This document shows positions 1-8,361 of a stretch of 64,000 nucleotides of DNA, in pieces; the first letter of the stretch is position 1; each line of letters begins with the position of its first letter. The stretch is from Kosakonia radicincitans DSM 16656 (GTDB taxonomy: Bacteria; Pseudomonadota; Gammaproteobacteria; Enterobacterales; Enterobacteriaceae). The notes below the pieces were generated by a model. The model was not told the origin of the DNA. It saw only the letters and a list, made by a program, of their open reading frames with translations, and made no database searches. The stretch covers positions 4,526,001-4,590,000 of the forward strand of contig NZ_CP018016.1 in the NCBI RefSeq assembly GCF_000280495.2. The letters are read 5' to 3'. The position numbers and the translations under genes are program-made.

Positions 1-279
1 GTCTTCCCCCTGCACACCTGAAAAACCCAGTTCCGCAATGGCCCCGGTACCATCGGCAAGAAGACGAGCCTTATAATCAGGGTCGGTCCAGGCTTTTGCC
101 ACGACAAGCGCGCCGTTCCTCGGACCAATTCGGTGTTCATACGTGTCGATAAGCTCATCCAGCGCAGCGGGATCTACGAGGCCTTTTTCTGTCAGCAGGG
201 ACTCCAGCGCCTTCACGCGAAGCGCAATTTCCTCAGGTGGTTCAGTATGGTCATGAGGGTGTTCGTGGTCGTGTGCCAT
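1..279 (-). CDS. nthA: Nitrile hydratase alpha subunit, cobalt type (N-terminal part, cut by window edge)
   Basis: Nitrile hydratase hydrates nitriles to amides; the alpha subunit carries the metal centre. Reading from an ATG at 279 (GGAG ribosome site about 7 nt upstream) gives 93 codons in frame to base 1. The start is His-rich (HDHEHPHDH). Stretches [31 protein letters not shown] and [12 protein letters not shown] match the N-terminal domain of cobalt-type alpha subunits. The Cys-Ser-Cys metal motif lies beyond the edge and cannot be checked. It is the last visible gene of the oxd-channel-amidase series and follows the amidase by about 80 bp. The family call is firm; cobalt rather than iron type is inferred from N-terminal similarity only. 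Confidence 0.9.
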   Translation of the reverse strand, partial: MAHDHEHPHDHTEPPEEIALRVKALESLLTEKGLVDPAALDELIDTYEHRIGPRNGALVVAKAWTDPDYKARLLADGTGAIAELGFSGVQGED

Positions 280-359
280 GTTAAGTCTCCGGAAAGTTTA
301 ATGTCATTGCCGGGCTCCTGGTCCGGCGGTATCGCCCTGAACAGACGGGCTACAAACGT

Positions 360-1874
360 TTACATCTCCTGCCAGTTACCACTCGCTTCCAGCGCGGCGG
401 CGGCCTGATAGATAGTGCTTTCAGCGTAGTGCCGCCCAATCAGCATCATGCCCACCGGTAGCCCGTCAACCAGCCCGCAAGGTACAGACATGGCCGGATG
501 GCCTGTCACGTCCTGTGCTGACGTGTTGCCAATCATCTCGAATGCTCTGGAGATATACTCGGTAATTGAACAACCCGCTTCTGGCAGCGGCTGGGCCGTC
601 ACCGGAACTGTCGGCATGACCAAAAGATCGAAATCACCGAACGCGCGGTCATAGTCCGCCCGGGCCAGACGGGCCAGGTTCTGTGCCTTCGCGTAATAAC
701 GTCCCTTATAGCGCGTCAGTCCATACTGGCCGATGAGCATGCAGATCTTGAGAGAGGGAGAAAGTGTGTCCGCGCTGTCACGCCAGGCCGCATGTTTGTC
801 CAGCAGGGATATGTCGTAGAGTCCTTCCCAGTTAAAACCCATCCCATTGCCATGCATCATCTGCATGGTGAGTCCTTCACAACCAATAGGTGACCACAGC
901 GCGGCGGCAAGCTGATGACCGGGCACAGAGACTTCCCCAACGACTGCGCCAAGACTTTCCAGCCGCGCCACCGCGCTACGGACCTTTTCAGCAAGCAGGG
1001 GCTGGAGATTGGGCAACTGGAATCCTTCCGTTACCACCCCGATTTTCAGCCCCCTGACCCCTTTATCAAGTGCCGCGGTATAGTTGCCCCCCCGCGAGGT
1101 GTACTGCCGCGGATCAAGCCCGTCCGGTCCAGCCATTACCTCCAGCATCAGAGCATTGTCCTTCACAGTTGCGGTAATCGGCCCGGCATGATCGAGGGTG
1201 GCTTCAATTGGCATAATTCCGGTATAGGGAACCAACCCATGGGTCGGCTTCATGCCGTAAGCGCCACAAAAAGCGGCCGGAATACGGATGGAGCCTCCCT
1301 GGTCGCAGCCTATCGCCATATCCACTTCCCCGGCGGCAACCAGCGCCGCACTACCCGATGAAGAGCCTCCCGCGCTGTACCCTCTGCGCCAGGGATTATG
1401 TACCGGAGCGGGATCTGACGTATGGCTGCCGCCTGAGAGGCAGAAATGTTCACAGGTGGCTTTACCAAGAATGGTGGCACCGGCATCAAGGAGACGCGTT
1501 ACCACGGTGGCATCAAAAGCGGGTACATGGCCCTCAAGCGATGTTGCGCCGTTCATCATCGGGACGCCGGCCAGGGAAATATTGTCCTTAAGCACCACGG
1601 TTTTCCCTGCAAGCCTGCCTTCCGGTGTCCCCTGCACCTCGCTTTTGTAATACCAGGCATTCAGCGGATTTTCTTCGCCCTCAGGGCGGTATCCTTTTTT
1701 ACGCGGATATTCAACTGAGGGGATCTCATCCCTTAGCCCGTCAATCAGGTCGTAGGCGTCGAGATTGGGCTGCATAAGGGCAAGATATTCTGCCGCCTCA
1801 CTCTCAGAAATCTGCATATGAAGCTCTCTTGCAATCTGCTGCAACTGGCTGGCGTCGGGACGTTCAATGGACAT
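360..1874 (-). CDS. Amidase, amidase-signature family (nitrile-pathway amidase)
   Basis: This enzyme probably hydrolyses the amide made by nitrile hydratase to a carboxylic acid and ammonia. From ATG 1874 (AAGGA site) it has 504 residues; the frame stays open to 1967, but that start has no comparable ribosome site. The amidase-signature triad is visible: Lys96 in VLKDN, cis-Ser171 in [12 protein letters not shown] and nucleophile Ser195 in DQGGSIRIP. The length and the roughly 70-residue N-terminal helical extension fit the enantioselective amidases found beside nitrile hydratase and aldoxime dehydratase genes in Rhodococcus and Pseudomonas. It sits between an outer-membrane channel gene and the nitrile hydratase gene on the same strand. 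Substrate preference cannot be read from the sequence. Confidence 0.9.
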   Translation of the reverse strand: MSIERPDASQLQQIARELHMQISESEAAEYLALMQPNLDAYDLIDGLRDEIPSVEYPRKKGYRPEGEENPLNAWYYKSEVQGTPEGRLAGKTVVLKDNISLAGVPMMNGATSLEGHVPAFDATVVTRLLDAGATILGKATCEHFCLSGGSHTSDPAPVHNPWRRGYSAGGSSSGSAALVAAGEVDMAIGCDQGGSIRIPAAFCGAYGMKPTHGLVPYTGIMPIEATLDHAGPITATVKDNALMLEVMAGPDGLDPRQYTSRGGNYTAALDKGVRGLKIGVVTEGFQLPNLQPLLAEKVRSAVARLESLGAVVGEVSVPGHQLAAALWSPIGCEGLTMQMMHGNGMGFNWEGLYDISLLDKHAAWRDSADTLSPSLKICMLIGQYGLTRYKGRYYAKAQNLARLARADYDRAFGDFDLLVMPTVPVTAQPLPEAGCSITEYISRAFEMIGNTSAQDVTGHPAMSVPCGLVDGLPVGMMLIGRHYAESTIYQAAAALEASGNWQEM

Positions 1875-1964
1875 ATTTATTCCTTCTATCAAGAATGACT
1901 GACTGGATCCTGATCTGAACATATCGCACTGGCACTGCCTCGACCTGGCTGAGACGGACAGTGA

Positions 1965-1981
1965 CATGGTCAGGAAGGACA
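1965..1981. repeat. 17-bp direct repeat, copy 1
   Basis: CATGGTCAGGAAGGACA occurs here and again at 4030-4046. Extending left to 1956 gives 26 bp with 3 mismatches to 4021-4046. This copy lies in the gap upstream of the amidase and the other upstream of the aldoxime dehydratase. Its function is unknown. Confidence 0.7.
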
Positions 1982-1984
1982 GCG

Positions 1985-2851
1985 TCAGAAAACGCGTGCA
2001 TAGCGGAGATTTAGCCTGAAATTCTCTTCTGCGCCGTTTTCTACGCGCAGGTCCCTGCCCAGCTGTATCTGGAACTGATCGCGGGGGGTAACAAATTTCG
2101 TGGCTGTGATACGGACGTTAGTGGTCTGTGCCGGGTTATCTTGCTTGTCACCGTCAATAGTGGTTTCACCGCCCCAGGTCTGACCAAAACCCAGGCCGAA
2201 CGCCAGGGTAGGATCGGGCATGTAACGTCCCATAATCTGGGCTGCCCATGCATTGTCCTGCTGAAGGCGGGATGAGGTGGGCCCGTAATAGTTATTGTCA
2301 CCGTACCAGATGGCGTCGCCGACCACGTCCAGCGCCCATTTATCAGTGAAATATTTCACCCAGGCCGCCTGCAGGTCGACTTTCCAGCGGTTCTCCCCCA
2401 GATTTAGCGCATCGTTGTGGTCATAATTGCCGCTCGGCACATAGAGATAGGGAGCAAAGCCGAAAATATCGCCCCCACTGTTAAGTTTTACCTTCAAAGG
2501 CACGGTAAGGATCAGGTCACCGGTACCGCTCGCTGAGCCGAGAGAAGACGCGTCGCCACCGCCTGATATCCGGCCAAAAGGCAGCAGGAATTGCGGGTCG
2601 AGCGTAGCTGACTCACTGATCTGCAACGTGTGTAGCAGGCGCAGCATGCCAATATCAGAGGTCAGGTTGTAGTCAGAGCTGATTTTGTCACCGCGGGAGT
2701 GCGCAGAACCGGTTGAAGCATGCTGATAATAAAGTAGCCCCACGGTGGTGCCGTCGGGAAATTGACTATAGTCGCCGGGAGCTACCTCAACGGCGAGTGC
2801 AGGCGCAGAACCAAGCAGTATGGCGGGCAGGAAAAAGCGTAGTGCGTGCAT
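1985..2851 (-). CDS. Outer-membrane channel, SphA/MetA phenol-degradation type
   Basis: This 288-residue protein begins with a signal peptide ([20 protein letters not shown], cleavage after ALA). The rest is rich in alternating aromatic/polar strands and ends in Phe (RYARVF), as expected for an outer-membrane beta-barrel. It resembles the 'MetA-pathway of phenol degradation' outer-membrane family (Pfam PF13557 type), members of which sit in operons for hydrophobic or aromatic substrates. Its place between the aldoxime dehydratase (37 bp upstream) and the amidase suggests it lets aldoximes or nitriles across the outer membrane. That role is inferred from position only. ATG 2851 follows a GGGGA ribosome site. 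Confidence 0.75.
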   Translation of the reverse strand: MHALRFFLPAILLGSAPALAVEVAPGDYSQFPDGTTVGLLYYQHASTGSAHSRGDKISSDYNLTSDIGMLRLLHTLQISESATLDPQFLLPFGRISGGGDASSLGSASGTGDLILTVPLKVKLNSGGDIFGFAPYLYVPSGNYDHNDALNLGENRWKVDLQAAWVKYFTDKWALDVVGDAIWYGDNNYYGPTSSRLQQDNAWAAQIMGRYMPDPTLAFGLGFGQTWGGETTIDGDKQDNPAQTTNVRITATKFVTPRDQFQIQLGRDLRVENGAEENFRLNLRYARVF

Positions 2852-2888
2852 AATTTATCCCCGGAGAATTAAGTGATAGTCGTGTTGT

Positions 2889-3935
2889 TCAGCGTTGAGC
2901 ATCACGCAGCATCCCGGTCATCGGATGGCAGTTGATATATTCGAAGGTCTGAAACCGGGCATCTGAAACAGAAACCTCGTGGTAAAGCCGCAGTTTCTGC
3001 AATCCGGTTACCACCCGGAAAAAGGTGGTGAAGATGCGAAGATGTGTGGGATGTGATTCCGCCCAGCGCTCGAGCCGGTCAAGTGAACGCCAGAAGCCGA
3101 TATCGTAGGCAATATCCAGCAGATTTCCGTTGATATCCACGTTACGAACAAAGCGGTTGCTGTAACAACCCAGCGACTGACCTTCATCCCGAAGAAAATC
3201 CATACCCGCCTGCAAAGGAGGGAGCATTTCTGTGAAGTAAAGCTGACGTTCTGGCTCTTCCGCTTCCATCCAGTCCTGCCCTGAACGAATGAGCGTAATG
3301 TTGTCATGTCCTTGCACTACAACCCTGCCGCCAGCATCAGGATCGCCAGAAATAATGCGCAGTTCATTGTCAGGCTGCATCCAGTCATTCTGGGATGCAG
3401 GGATGCGGTCACGCACAGACCCCCAGTAACCATGTTCCTGGATCTCACCACTGATATTATCCATCACCGCGCCGACGCCCGGCAGATCATCCTTAAAGGC
3501 ATACAGAGTCTCAAACTGTTCTGCCCGCGGGGCGATAATTTCGCGGAAATAACCGACGCCATCCTGCAGACGCTCATCTGAAGACCACCAGTTTTCGATC
3601 TCCGGCTGACGGACCCAGCGACAGTACGCAGCCGGAACCCGCCAGTACCCCACCACGATGAAATTACCGTAGCCCTGGTTGTCGGTATGAAAAGAGATGT
3701 CATGATTGCCGGGCCCGTTACTCAGGCTAAAGGTCGATACTATGTGCTGCATTGCCCGGACCGCGTTCTCACGATCCTCTTCACGAAATTGCACCCCCAG
3801 ATAAGCCATAACGACCTGTGTCAGATCATCGCTGGCCCGTCCGACAAACATAGGGAAAGGTGGCTGATAGCCGTCGTGAACCCGGCGTGAAAGTGTGCGG
3901 GGGCATTGCAGGTGTTTATCAATGGCAGATTCCAT
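2889..3935 (-). CDS. oxd: Aldoxime dehydratase (heme lyase, OxdA family)
   Basis: This heme enzyme dehydrates aldoximes (R-CH=N-OH) to nitriles. The 348-residue product aligns end to end with Pseudomonas OxdA (about 352 residues), for example CPRTLSRRV near the start, RAEQFETLYAF, GAVMDNISGEI and ESHPTHLRIF. All key residues known from OxdA are present, shifted by one: His298 (proximal heme ligand), His319 (catalytic acid-base), Arg177 and Ser218. ATG 3935 has a GGGAG site. It is the first gene of the minus-strand series oxd-channel-amidase-nitrile hydratase and is divergent from the AraC regulator across 299 bp. Aromatic or aliphatic preference is unknown. This is the clearest marker of an aldoxime-nitrile pathway in the window. 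Confidence 0.95.
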   Translation of the reverse strand: MESAIDKHLQCPRTLSRRVHDGYQPPFPMFVGRASDDLTQVVMAYLGVQFREEDRENAVRAMQHIVSTFSLSNGPGNHDISFHTDNQGYGNFIVVGYWRVPAAYCRWVRQPEIENWWSSDERLQDGVGYFREIIAPRAEQFETLYAFKDDLPGVGAVMDNISGEIQEHGYWGSVRDRIPASQNDWMQPDNELRIISGDPDAGGRVVVQGHDNITLIRSGQDWMEAEEPERQLYFTEMLPPLQAGMDFLRDEGQSLGCYSNRFVRNVDINGNLLDIAYDIGFWRSLDRLERWAESHPTHLRIFTTFFRVVTGLQKLRLYHEVSVSDARFQTFEYINCHPMTGMLRDAQR

Positions 3936-4234
3936 AAAGTCTCCCGGATATAGAGTTTCAGCGATGGGTAAATTCCCTACTGATACTCAGGGAGAAAACT
4001 ACGGGATACCTGGCTCAACCGGACATTCGCATGGTCAGGAAGGACACATCGATATTTATCATTGCGGGGGAGTCGTGATGAAATAAAACAGTGCAGCTTT
4101 GCCCGTTAATAGTGCACCGCCTCACGTTTAACACATCTGAATATATCCATTACCCATGAAATATCTCTCAAAATTGTCATGGCGCAAATATTGCTTTCAG
4201 TTTGAAATAATTCATTCTGCTATGAGGTGTCGCC
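3936..4234. promoter_or_regulatory. Divergent control region between oxd and araC-type regulator
   Basis: This 299-bp AT-rich non-coding gap is the only plausible place for the promoter of the aldoxime/nitrile series and of its regulator. It includes the second copy of the 17-bp repeat (4030-4046). I saw no perfect palindrome. AraC-type proteins usually bind degenerate direct repeats, so the operator cannot be placed by eye. Confidence 0.55.
4030..4046. repeat. 17-bp direct repeat, copy 2
   Basis: Exact copy of CATGGTCAGGAAGGACA at 1965-1981. The two copies bracket the oxd and outer-membrane channel genes. Confidence 0.7.
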
Positions 4235-5206
4235 GTGAACAGTCATTCCACTTCCCGGGATATACGCTATTCCACCGAGCATGTTTCAGCGCATCACCGT
4301 TTCGAATACTGGAATGATGTTATTCTTCGTCACTGCATTCCTTCGGATGGTAAACCGCTCGCTGATGGCAGGTTTGACGGAGAACTTGCCGTAAGAGAAG
4401 TGGGGCTGGTGGATGTATGCACTCTCACTTCAACGCTTCACCACTGGGAGAGAAAACCACGCCATCTGAGAACAGGACCGGACGACGATTTATGGCTCGG
4501 TTATTTTCGGGGAGGATATGGACAACTGGAACAGGGAGGACGAAAAGCATGTCTATCGTCCAATGATTTAGTTCTTTATGATGCGGCACAAACGTTTCGC
4601 TTCAGTCTGGGGGGCGAAAATAACCATCTCATACGAATACCCCGGCATCTGCTCGCAGGAAAAGTCCCCGCCAGCGAGACCCTGACCGCCACTATTCTTG
4701 ATGATACCCGTCCGGGTATTATTCCGCTGCGTGAGATGATTAGCCAGGCAGCTCAAACGCCTGTGCTGATGAGTAATCCGGCTGTGGCCAGTCGCTTTTC
4801 ACAAACGATGCTGGATCTACTGATTCTGAGCCTGGAGTTGCAGGATCATAATACAGCGGCTTCAGAACGCGATTTATATGCAAAAATGAGAAGCTATATC
4901 AGCAGAAATCTGACTAACCCTGAGCTTAGCGTAGAGAATATTGCTGTCGCTCATCACGTATCCGTGCGTACCGTTACCCGGACCTTTGCCCGCCATCAGA
5001 AAACGCCAGCAGCCGTTATCTGGCAAGAGCGACTTCAGGCCAGCCGTGATGCACTTGAACAGGGGCGAGTGCGCAGCGTATCTGAGGCGGCGCTTGAGTA
5101 CGGATTCTCTGATTTTACTCATTTCAGCCATGCATTCCGTAAAGCATTTGGCGTCACACCGAGCTCGGTCATGAAACAACAACGTCAGTTTTTTATACTG
5201 GACTGA
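4235..5206 (+). CDS. AraC-family transcriptional regulator of the aldoxime/nitrile cluster
   Basis: This 323-residue regulator starts at GTG 4235 with GAGG about 8 nt upstream. Residues 1-200 look like the 'AraC-binding-like' sensor domain (PF14525 type), with an RFEYWNDVI segment near residue 23. Residues about 215-315 form the double helix-turn-helix: SVENIAVAHHVSVRTVTRTF, then VSEAALEYGFSDFTHFSHAF and AFGVTPSS. This architecture is shared with NitR/FeaR-type activators, some of which control nitrilase, aldoxime or aromatic amine genes. It is divergent from oxd, so it is the likely inducer-responsive activator of that series. The effector is probably an aldoxime, nitrile or amide, by inference. 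Confidence 0.85.
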   Translation: MNSHSTSRDIRYSTEHVSAHHRFEYWNDVILRHCIPSDGKPLADGRFDGELAVREVGLVDVCTLTSTLHHWERKPRHLRTGPDDDLWLGYFRGGYGQLEQGGRKACLSSNDLVLYDAAQTFRFSLGGENNHLIRIPRHLLAGKVPASETLTATILDDTRPGIIPLREMISQAAQTPVLMSNPAVASRFSQTMLDLLILSLELQDHNTAASERDLYAKMRSYISRNLTNPELSVENIAVAHHVSVRTVTRTFARHQKTPAAVIWQERLQASRDALEQGRVRSVSEAALEYGFSDFTHFSHAFRKAFGVTPSSVMKQQRQFFILD

Positions 5207-5348
5207 CCCCGCCCGGTCGTGAGAACAGAAAACAACCAGAATCTATGATCTCATTCATCATTCCAACAGCGGCTTCTGCACCTTCAATTTCTTTTTTTTC
5301 TATCTCACTGCCATTGCTTTCAAAATTAATTCCTTTTCGTTCATTCCC
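5207..5348. other. AT-rich gap between araC-type gene and IS remnant
   Basis: No supportable gene. A 61-codon open frame on the minus strand (5193-5378) overlaps the regulator's end and runs into the IS terminus, and I recognise nothing in it. Confidence 0.5.
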
Positions 5349-5766
5349 TGTAAGCACACCCGTTTTAGTTCCACGCACTTTTTGAGGTTTCCAGGGGTTC
5401 AGCCATCAGCCGGTACTCTTCCGGCGTCAGGTTATTCAGGGGTTCATAAGCCGTTCGCTGTTATCGTTCCGCCAGCCAGCTTTCCGTGATTTCCCGCGCT
5501 TCATTCAGGGTTCTGAACAGATAAAAATTCAGAATTTCTGTCCGGTACGTCCGGTTAAACCGTTCGATAAAACCATTCTGCGTTAGCTTTCCCGGTTTCA
5601 CGGCAGACATCCTTAACGGTACGTTCGGCTTCAACAGACTTCAGAACGGCAATGAACTGATGTCTGGTGAATCGGGCTTTACGCATGGTGATCTCCTCAG
5701 GAGGAGATAATCTGTATGCCGGAAGATCGCTAAAAGTGAATGGGCCGGTTTGCAGGGATGCTTACA
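5349..5766 (-). mobile_element. Collapsed IS3-family (IS407-group-like) insertion sequence remnant
   Basis: The minus strand carries an orfA start at 5686 behind an AGGAG site, encoding about 32 residues (MRKARFTRHQFIAVLKSVEA then ERTVKDVCRETG) typical of IS407-group orfA. It then jumps directly to the C-terminus of orfB (QNGFIERFNRTYRTEIL, LNNLTPEEYRLMAEPLE) ending at 5365. An internal deletion has removed most of the element, and the orfB end also has a stop (SWLAER*). Both ends begin TGTAAGCA (5349 on +, 5766 on -), giving 418 bp with imperfect terminal inverted repeats. The flanking 4-bp sequences do not match, so no target duplication is visible. It is non-autonomous. Confidence 0.8.
5365..5686 (-). 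pseudogene. IS3-family transposase orfA/orfB fusion remnant
   Basis: This is the coding scar inside the 418-bp remnant. About 32 codons of orfA join, out of frame, to roughly the last 75 codons of orfB, which retain the ERFNRTYR motif around the final catalytic region. An in-frame stop follows AREITESWLAER. No functional transposase can be made. IS1222 or another IS407-group element is the likely parent, judged from memory of the protein sequences. Confidence 0.75.
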
Positions 5767-5790
5767 GGTAGATCTGAGAAGAGTTTGAAA

Positions 5791-5866
5791 TGGTGCCGAT
5801 AATAGGAGTCGAACCTACGACCTTCGCATTACGAATGCGCTGCTCTACCAACTGAGCTATATCGGC
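5791..5866 (-). tRNA. thrW: tRNA-Thr (anticodon CGU)
   Basis: The minus strand reads a complete 76-nt cloverleaf from GCCGATATAGCTC to a genomically encoded CCA (5791-5793). The anticodon loop is TTCGTAA with anticodon CGU, the T loop is GGTTCGACTCC, and the acceptor stem GCCGATA pairs with TATCGGC. It matches E. coli thrW, which also lies beside proBA and is a known integration site for mobile DNA (CP4-6 in K-12). Here accessory DNA and an IS remnant lie immediately 3' of it. Confidence 0.97.
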
Positions 5867-5903
5867 CCTGCGATGCGTTCACGAATGTGAATCACGGAGT
5901 AGA

Positions 5904-5932
5904 AGGTTAAAACTAAGCGAGTGATGCGTCAA
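5904..5932 (-). promoter_or_regulatory. Probable sigma70 promoter of thrW
   Basis: On the minus strand TTGACG (5927-5932) is followed after 17 bp by TAACCT (5904-5909), placing a start about 30 nt upstream of the mature tRNA. Confidence 0.55.
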
Positions 5933-6439
5933 TGCCCTTGGGAATCAAACGGCTACTTTTGCACCACCCTGCTTCATTTGTGCGCGGTGGAGCGTGCTGT
6001 CGCAGGTAGATTGCTGGCATTTCCAGCACTCGCACCGTTTCTGTGTACCGTCATCGCGACCCTGTCTTAGCCAGGTTAAATGAACTAAAAGTATGAACAG
6101 ATATATTTATATAATTTACGCAAATTATTCGTGAGTTTATTATAAATATTGCTCATCTATTATATGTATCATTTCATTTAAAGCCGTTGTTTAAGTAAAG
6201 ATAATTCTCTTAATTCACTACATTCTTATATATTAAGTAGAATCCCATAAAACATTTAAATAGGTTAAGACGGTATCCCCTTATTTCTACATTTCTTTTT
6301 ATTCATCAGCATGATTAGCCACATAAAAGCGCTGTATTCAACCTATATGAAGTCTTCCTTTGCTGATTGAGTAAAGTATTATATATGGGTTATTACACCA
6401 TTACGCTTAGTTGTATTCCTCGAGACACAAGGACGCTTT
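5933..6439. other. AT-rich non-coding stretch between thrW and the chemoreceptor gene
   Basis: About 500 bp without a supportable gene. The part from 6080 to 6380 is strikingly AT-rich compared with the flanking backbone, as is common for horizontally acquired, H-NS-bound DNA. The chemoreceptor promoter should lie at its right end. A TAAAGTAT at about 6371 resembles a sigma28 -35 box, but no matching -10 is seen. Confidence 0.5.
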
Positions 6440-8230
6440 ATGCTCTCATCTTTTCGGAATCGAATATTATTTATCGTGGTCGCAATTCTGGTGCTATCAC
6501 TTTCTTTGAACACCGCAATTAACTATTTTATCAGTAATAATGCGACGACAAAGTCGATCAACTCAACCCTGACTTCCTTAGCGGAAAGTAACACTACAAC
6601 AATAGAACAGTGGGTTACCACGCGAATTGCGCAAATATCAAATCTTACACCTTACGTTAATCACCCGGACCCGGTAGCACTGCTTAAGCAAGTTGCCGCA
6701 GCCGGAAACTTCTTAAATGTCGACATTGCATTTACTGACAAGCATGTTTTATCTTCCGACCCTTCAGGTATTCCTGAAGGATATGATCCTACCAGCCGGC
6801 CATGGTATATCGAGGCTAACAATGCCAGAACAACCATCATTACTGAGCCTTATCAGGATATTTCTTCCCGACGTTTGACGATGACTATCGCCACGCCTGC
6901 TTTCAACAATAATGCATTGCAAGCGGTAATCGAAGGCGATATTGCGATGGATGAAATTATTAAAAATGTCCGGGCGATACATCCAACGCCACGCAGTTTT
7001 GGCATGCTTATCGATGCGCAAGGGCAAATCATTGCGCATCCCAATGATGATCTCACCATGAAGCAGCTAAGTTCTGTCAGCCCGAATCTTAATTTATCCA
7101 AACTACTCGCTTCCGCTACTCCAGTTGAAGCAAGCATTTCCGGGGCAGATGCCTATCTGCTGGCTCGCCCGATTAAAGGTACGGCGTGGTATATCGTTGT
7201 AGCGATTGATAAAAACGAAGTCAGAAGCGGGATGAATACCTTACTGCAAACATCAGCCATTTCGCTGCTTGTCCTGATCTGTTTATCTGTGCTGACCGTC
7301 GGCTACATTACGCAGAAGAGCGTTGCGCCCCTGATTAAGATCCGTGAAGCGATGGACGAGTTCTTCTCTTCCGATAAAGGCGATCTGACGCAACGTTTAC
7401 CGGTACACGGCAAAGATGAAATCGCACAAATCGCCATAGCCTTCAACGGCTTCACCGACAAACTGGTCGAAGCGATGACCAGCATCCGCAACAATAGCGG
7501 GCAGGTACGCGCTGCGGCGATAGAAATGTCATCACGAAACGATGACCTGGCTCTGCGCACGGAAGAGTCTGCTGCCAGCCTGCAACAGACGTCAGTATCG
7601 CTTGAGGAGATCTCTGCCAACGTAGCCCACTCGTCGGCCACCTCTCGCGAGGCGAATACGGCCGCCGTTGACGCGGCAAGTGACGCACAGCAAGGCATTG
7701 ATTCTGTTCATTATCTCATTAAGACAATGAAAGAGATTGAAGCCGCATCGTCGCAAATTAGCGTGATTACCAGCGTTATCAACGGTATCGCTTTCCAGAC
7801 GAACATCCTGGCGCTCAACGCCTCGGTAGAAGCGGCGCGCGCTGGCGAACAGGGGCGTGGATTTGCCGTTGTCGCCAATGAAGTGCGGCAGTTGGCCAGC
7901 CGTAGCGCAGAGGCGGCGAAAGAGATCAGCAATCTCATCGATACCACGGTAAGCAGCGTCGCCTCTGGCGTACAGCAAGTAGATAATACCAGTACGACGA
8001 TGCAAAAAATCGTCGGTAGCGTCTCCTCAGTAACCACCATGATTGCTGAAATCAGCCTGGCGACAGAGGAACAAACCAAAGGCATCAATGAAATCAGCAA
8101 AGCAGTGACGCAACTCGAAACCACCGTGCAGCGTAACGTGCAATTGACGGAAGAGTCCAAAAGCACCGCTTCAGGGCTGTTGCAGCAGGCAAACGAGCTT
8201 ATGGATGCCATCCGGCGCTATAAAATGTAA
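6440..8230 (+). CDS. Methyl-accepting chemotaxis protein, dCache sensor
   Basis: This 596-residue transmembrane chemoreceptor passes ligand signals to CheA/CheW. Visible parts are a first membrane helix at about 8-28, a large periplasmic dCache-like domain at about 35-275 ([20 protein letters not shown] motif), a second helix at about 280-300, a HAMP domain and the cytoplasmic signalling coiled coil. The conserved hairpin tip ([20 protein letters not shown], then [17 protein letters not shown]) is near residue 450. It ends DAIRRYKM, without the CheR/CheB-tethering NWETF-type pentapeptide. ATG 6440 follows AAGGA. It sits between thrW and proA, which are adjacent in E. coli, so it looks inserted. 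The ligand is unknown. Confidence 0.93.
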   Translation: MLSSFRNRILFIVVAILVLSLSLNTAINYFISNNATTKSINSTLTSLAESNTTTIEQWVTTRIAQISNLTPYVNHPDPVALLKQVAAAGNFLNVDIAFTDKHVLSSDPSGIPEGYDPTSRPWYIEANNARTTIITEPYQDISSRRLTMTIATPAFNNNALQAVIEGDIAMDEIIKNVRAIHPTPRSFGMLIDAQGQIIAHPNDDLTMKQLSSVSPNLNLSKLLASATPVEASISGADAYLLARPIKGTAWYIVVAIDKNEVRSGMNTLLQTSAISLLVLICLSVLTVGYITQKSVAPLIKIREAMDEFFSSDKGDLTQRLPVHGKDEIAQIAIAFNGFTDKLVEAMTSIRNNSGQVRAAAIEMSSRNDDLALRTEESAASLQQTSVSLEEISANVAHSSATSREANTAAVDAASDAQQGIDSVHYLIKTMKEIEAASSQISVITSVINGIAFQTNILALNASVEAARAGEQGRGFAVVANEVRQLASRSAEAAKEISNLIDTTVSSVASGVQQVDNTSTTMQKIVGSVSSVTTMIAEISLATEEQTKGINEISKAVTQLETTVQRNVQLTEESKSTASGLLQQANELMDAIRRYKM

Positions 8231-8320
8231 GGCTTCGCGCCTGTAAACAGGCCGATCGTTGAAGTTATTCGCGAGAGGAATTTGCAGGCGCGCAGAAAGA
8301 GTCAGAACCGGAAATAACCA

Positions 8321-8361
8321 ACGGGCGGTACATCCCATTCTGATGTACCGCCCGTTTTATT
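8321..8361. terminator. Bidirectional terminator between chemoreceptor and proA
   Basis: A perfect 14-bp stem, ACGGGCGGTACATC (8321-8334) with GATGTACCGCCCGT (8342-8355), is followed by TTTTATTT on the plus strand. It can end the chemoreceptor transcript and, with AT-rich sequence on the other side, proBA. Confidence 0.85.

Noticed and set aside
360..1967. Longer 535-codon start for the amidase
   Set aside because: The extra 31 residues lack family similarity, include the 17-bp repeat at their start, and ATG 1874 has a good AAGGA site.
3895..4086. 63-codon plus-strand frame in the oxd control region
   Set aside because: Starts inside oxd antisense, has no ribosome site, and the sequence is better explained as regulatory DNA.
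5193..5378. 61-codon minus-strand frame between the AraC-type gene and the IS remnant
   Set aside because: It overlaps the regulator 3' end and the IS terminus and matches no known family; a host gene fragment cannot be excluded.
5345..5770. Target-site duplication around the IS remnant
   Set aside because: The flanking bases TCCC and GGTA differ, so no duplication can be claimed.
6371..6400. Possible sigma28 promoter upstream of the chemoreceptor
   Set aside because: TAAAGTAT fits the -35, but the sequence 11 bp later (TATTACAC) does not resemble GCCGATAA.
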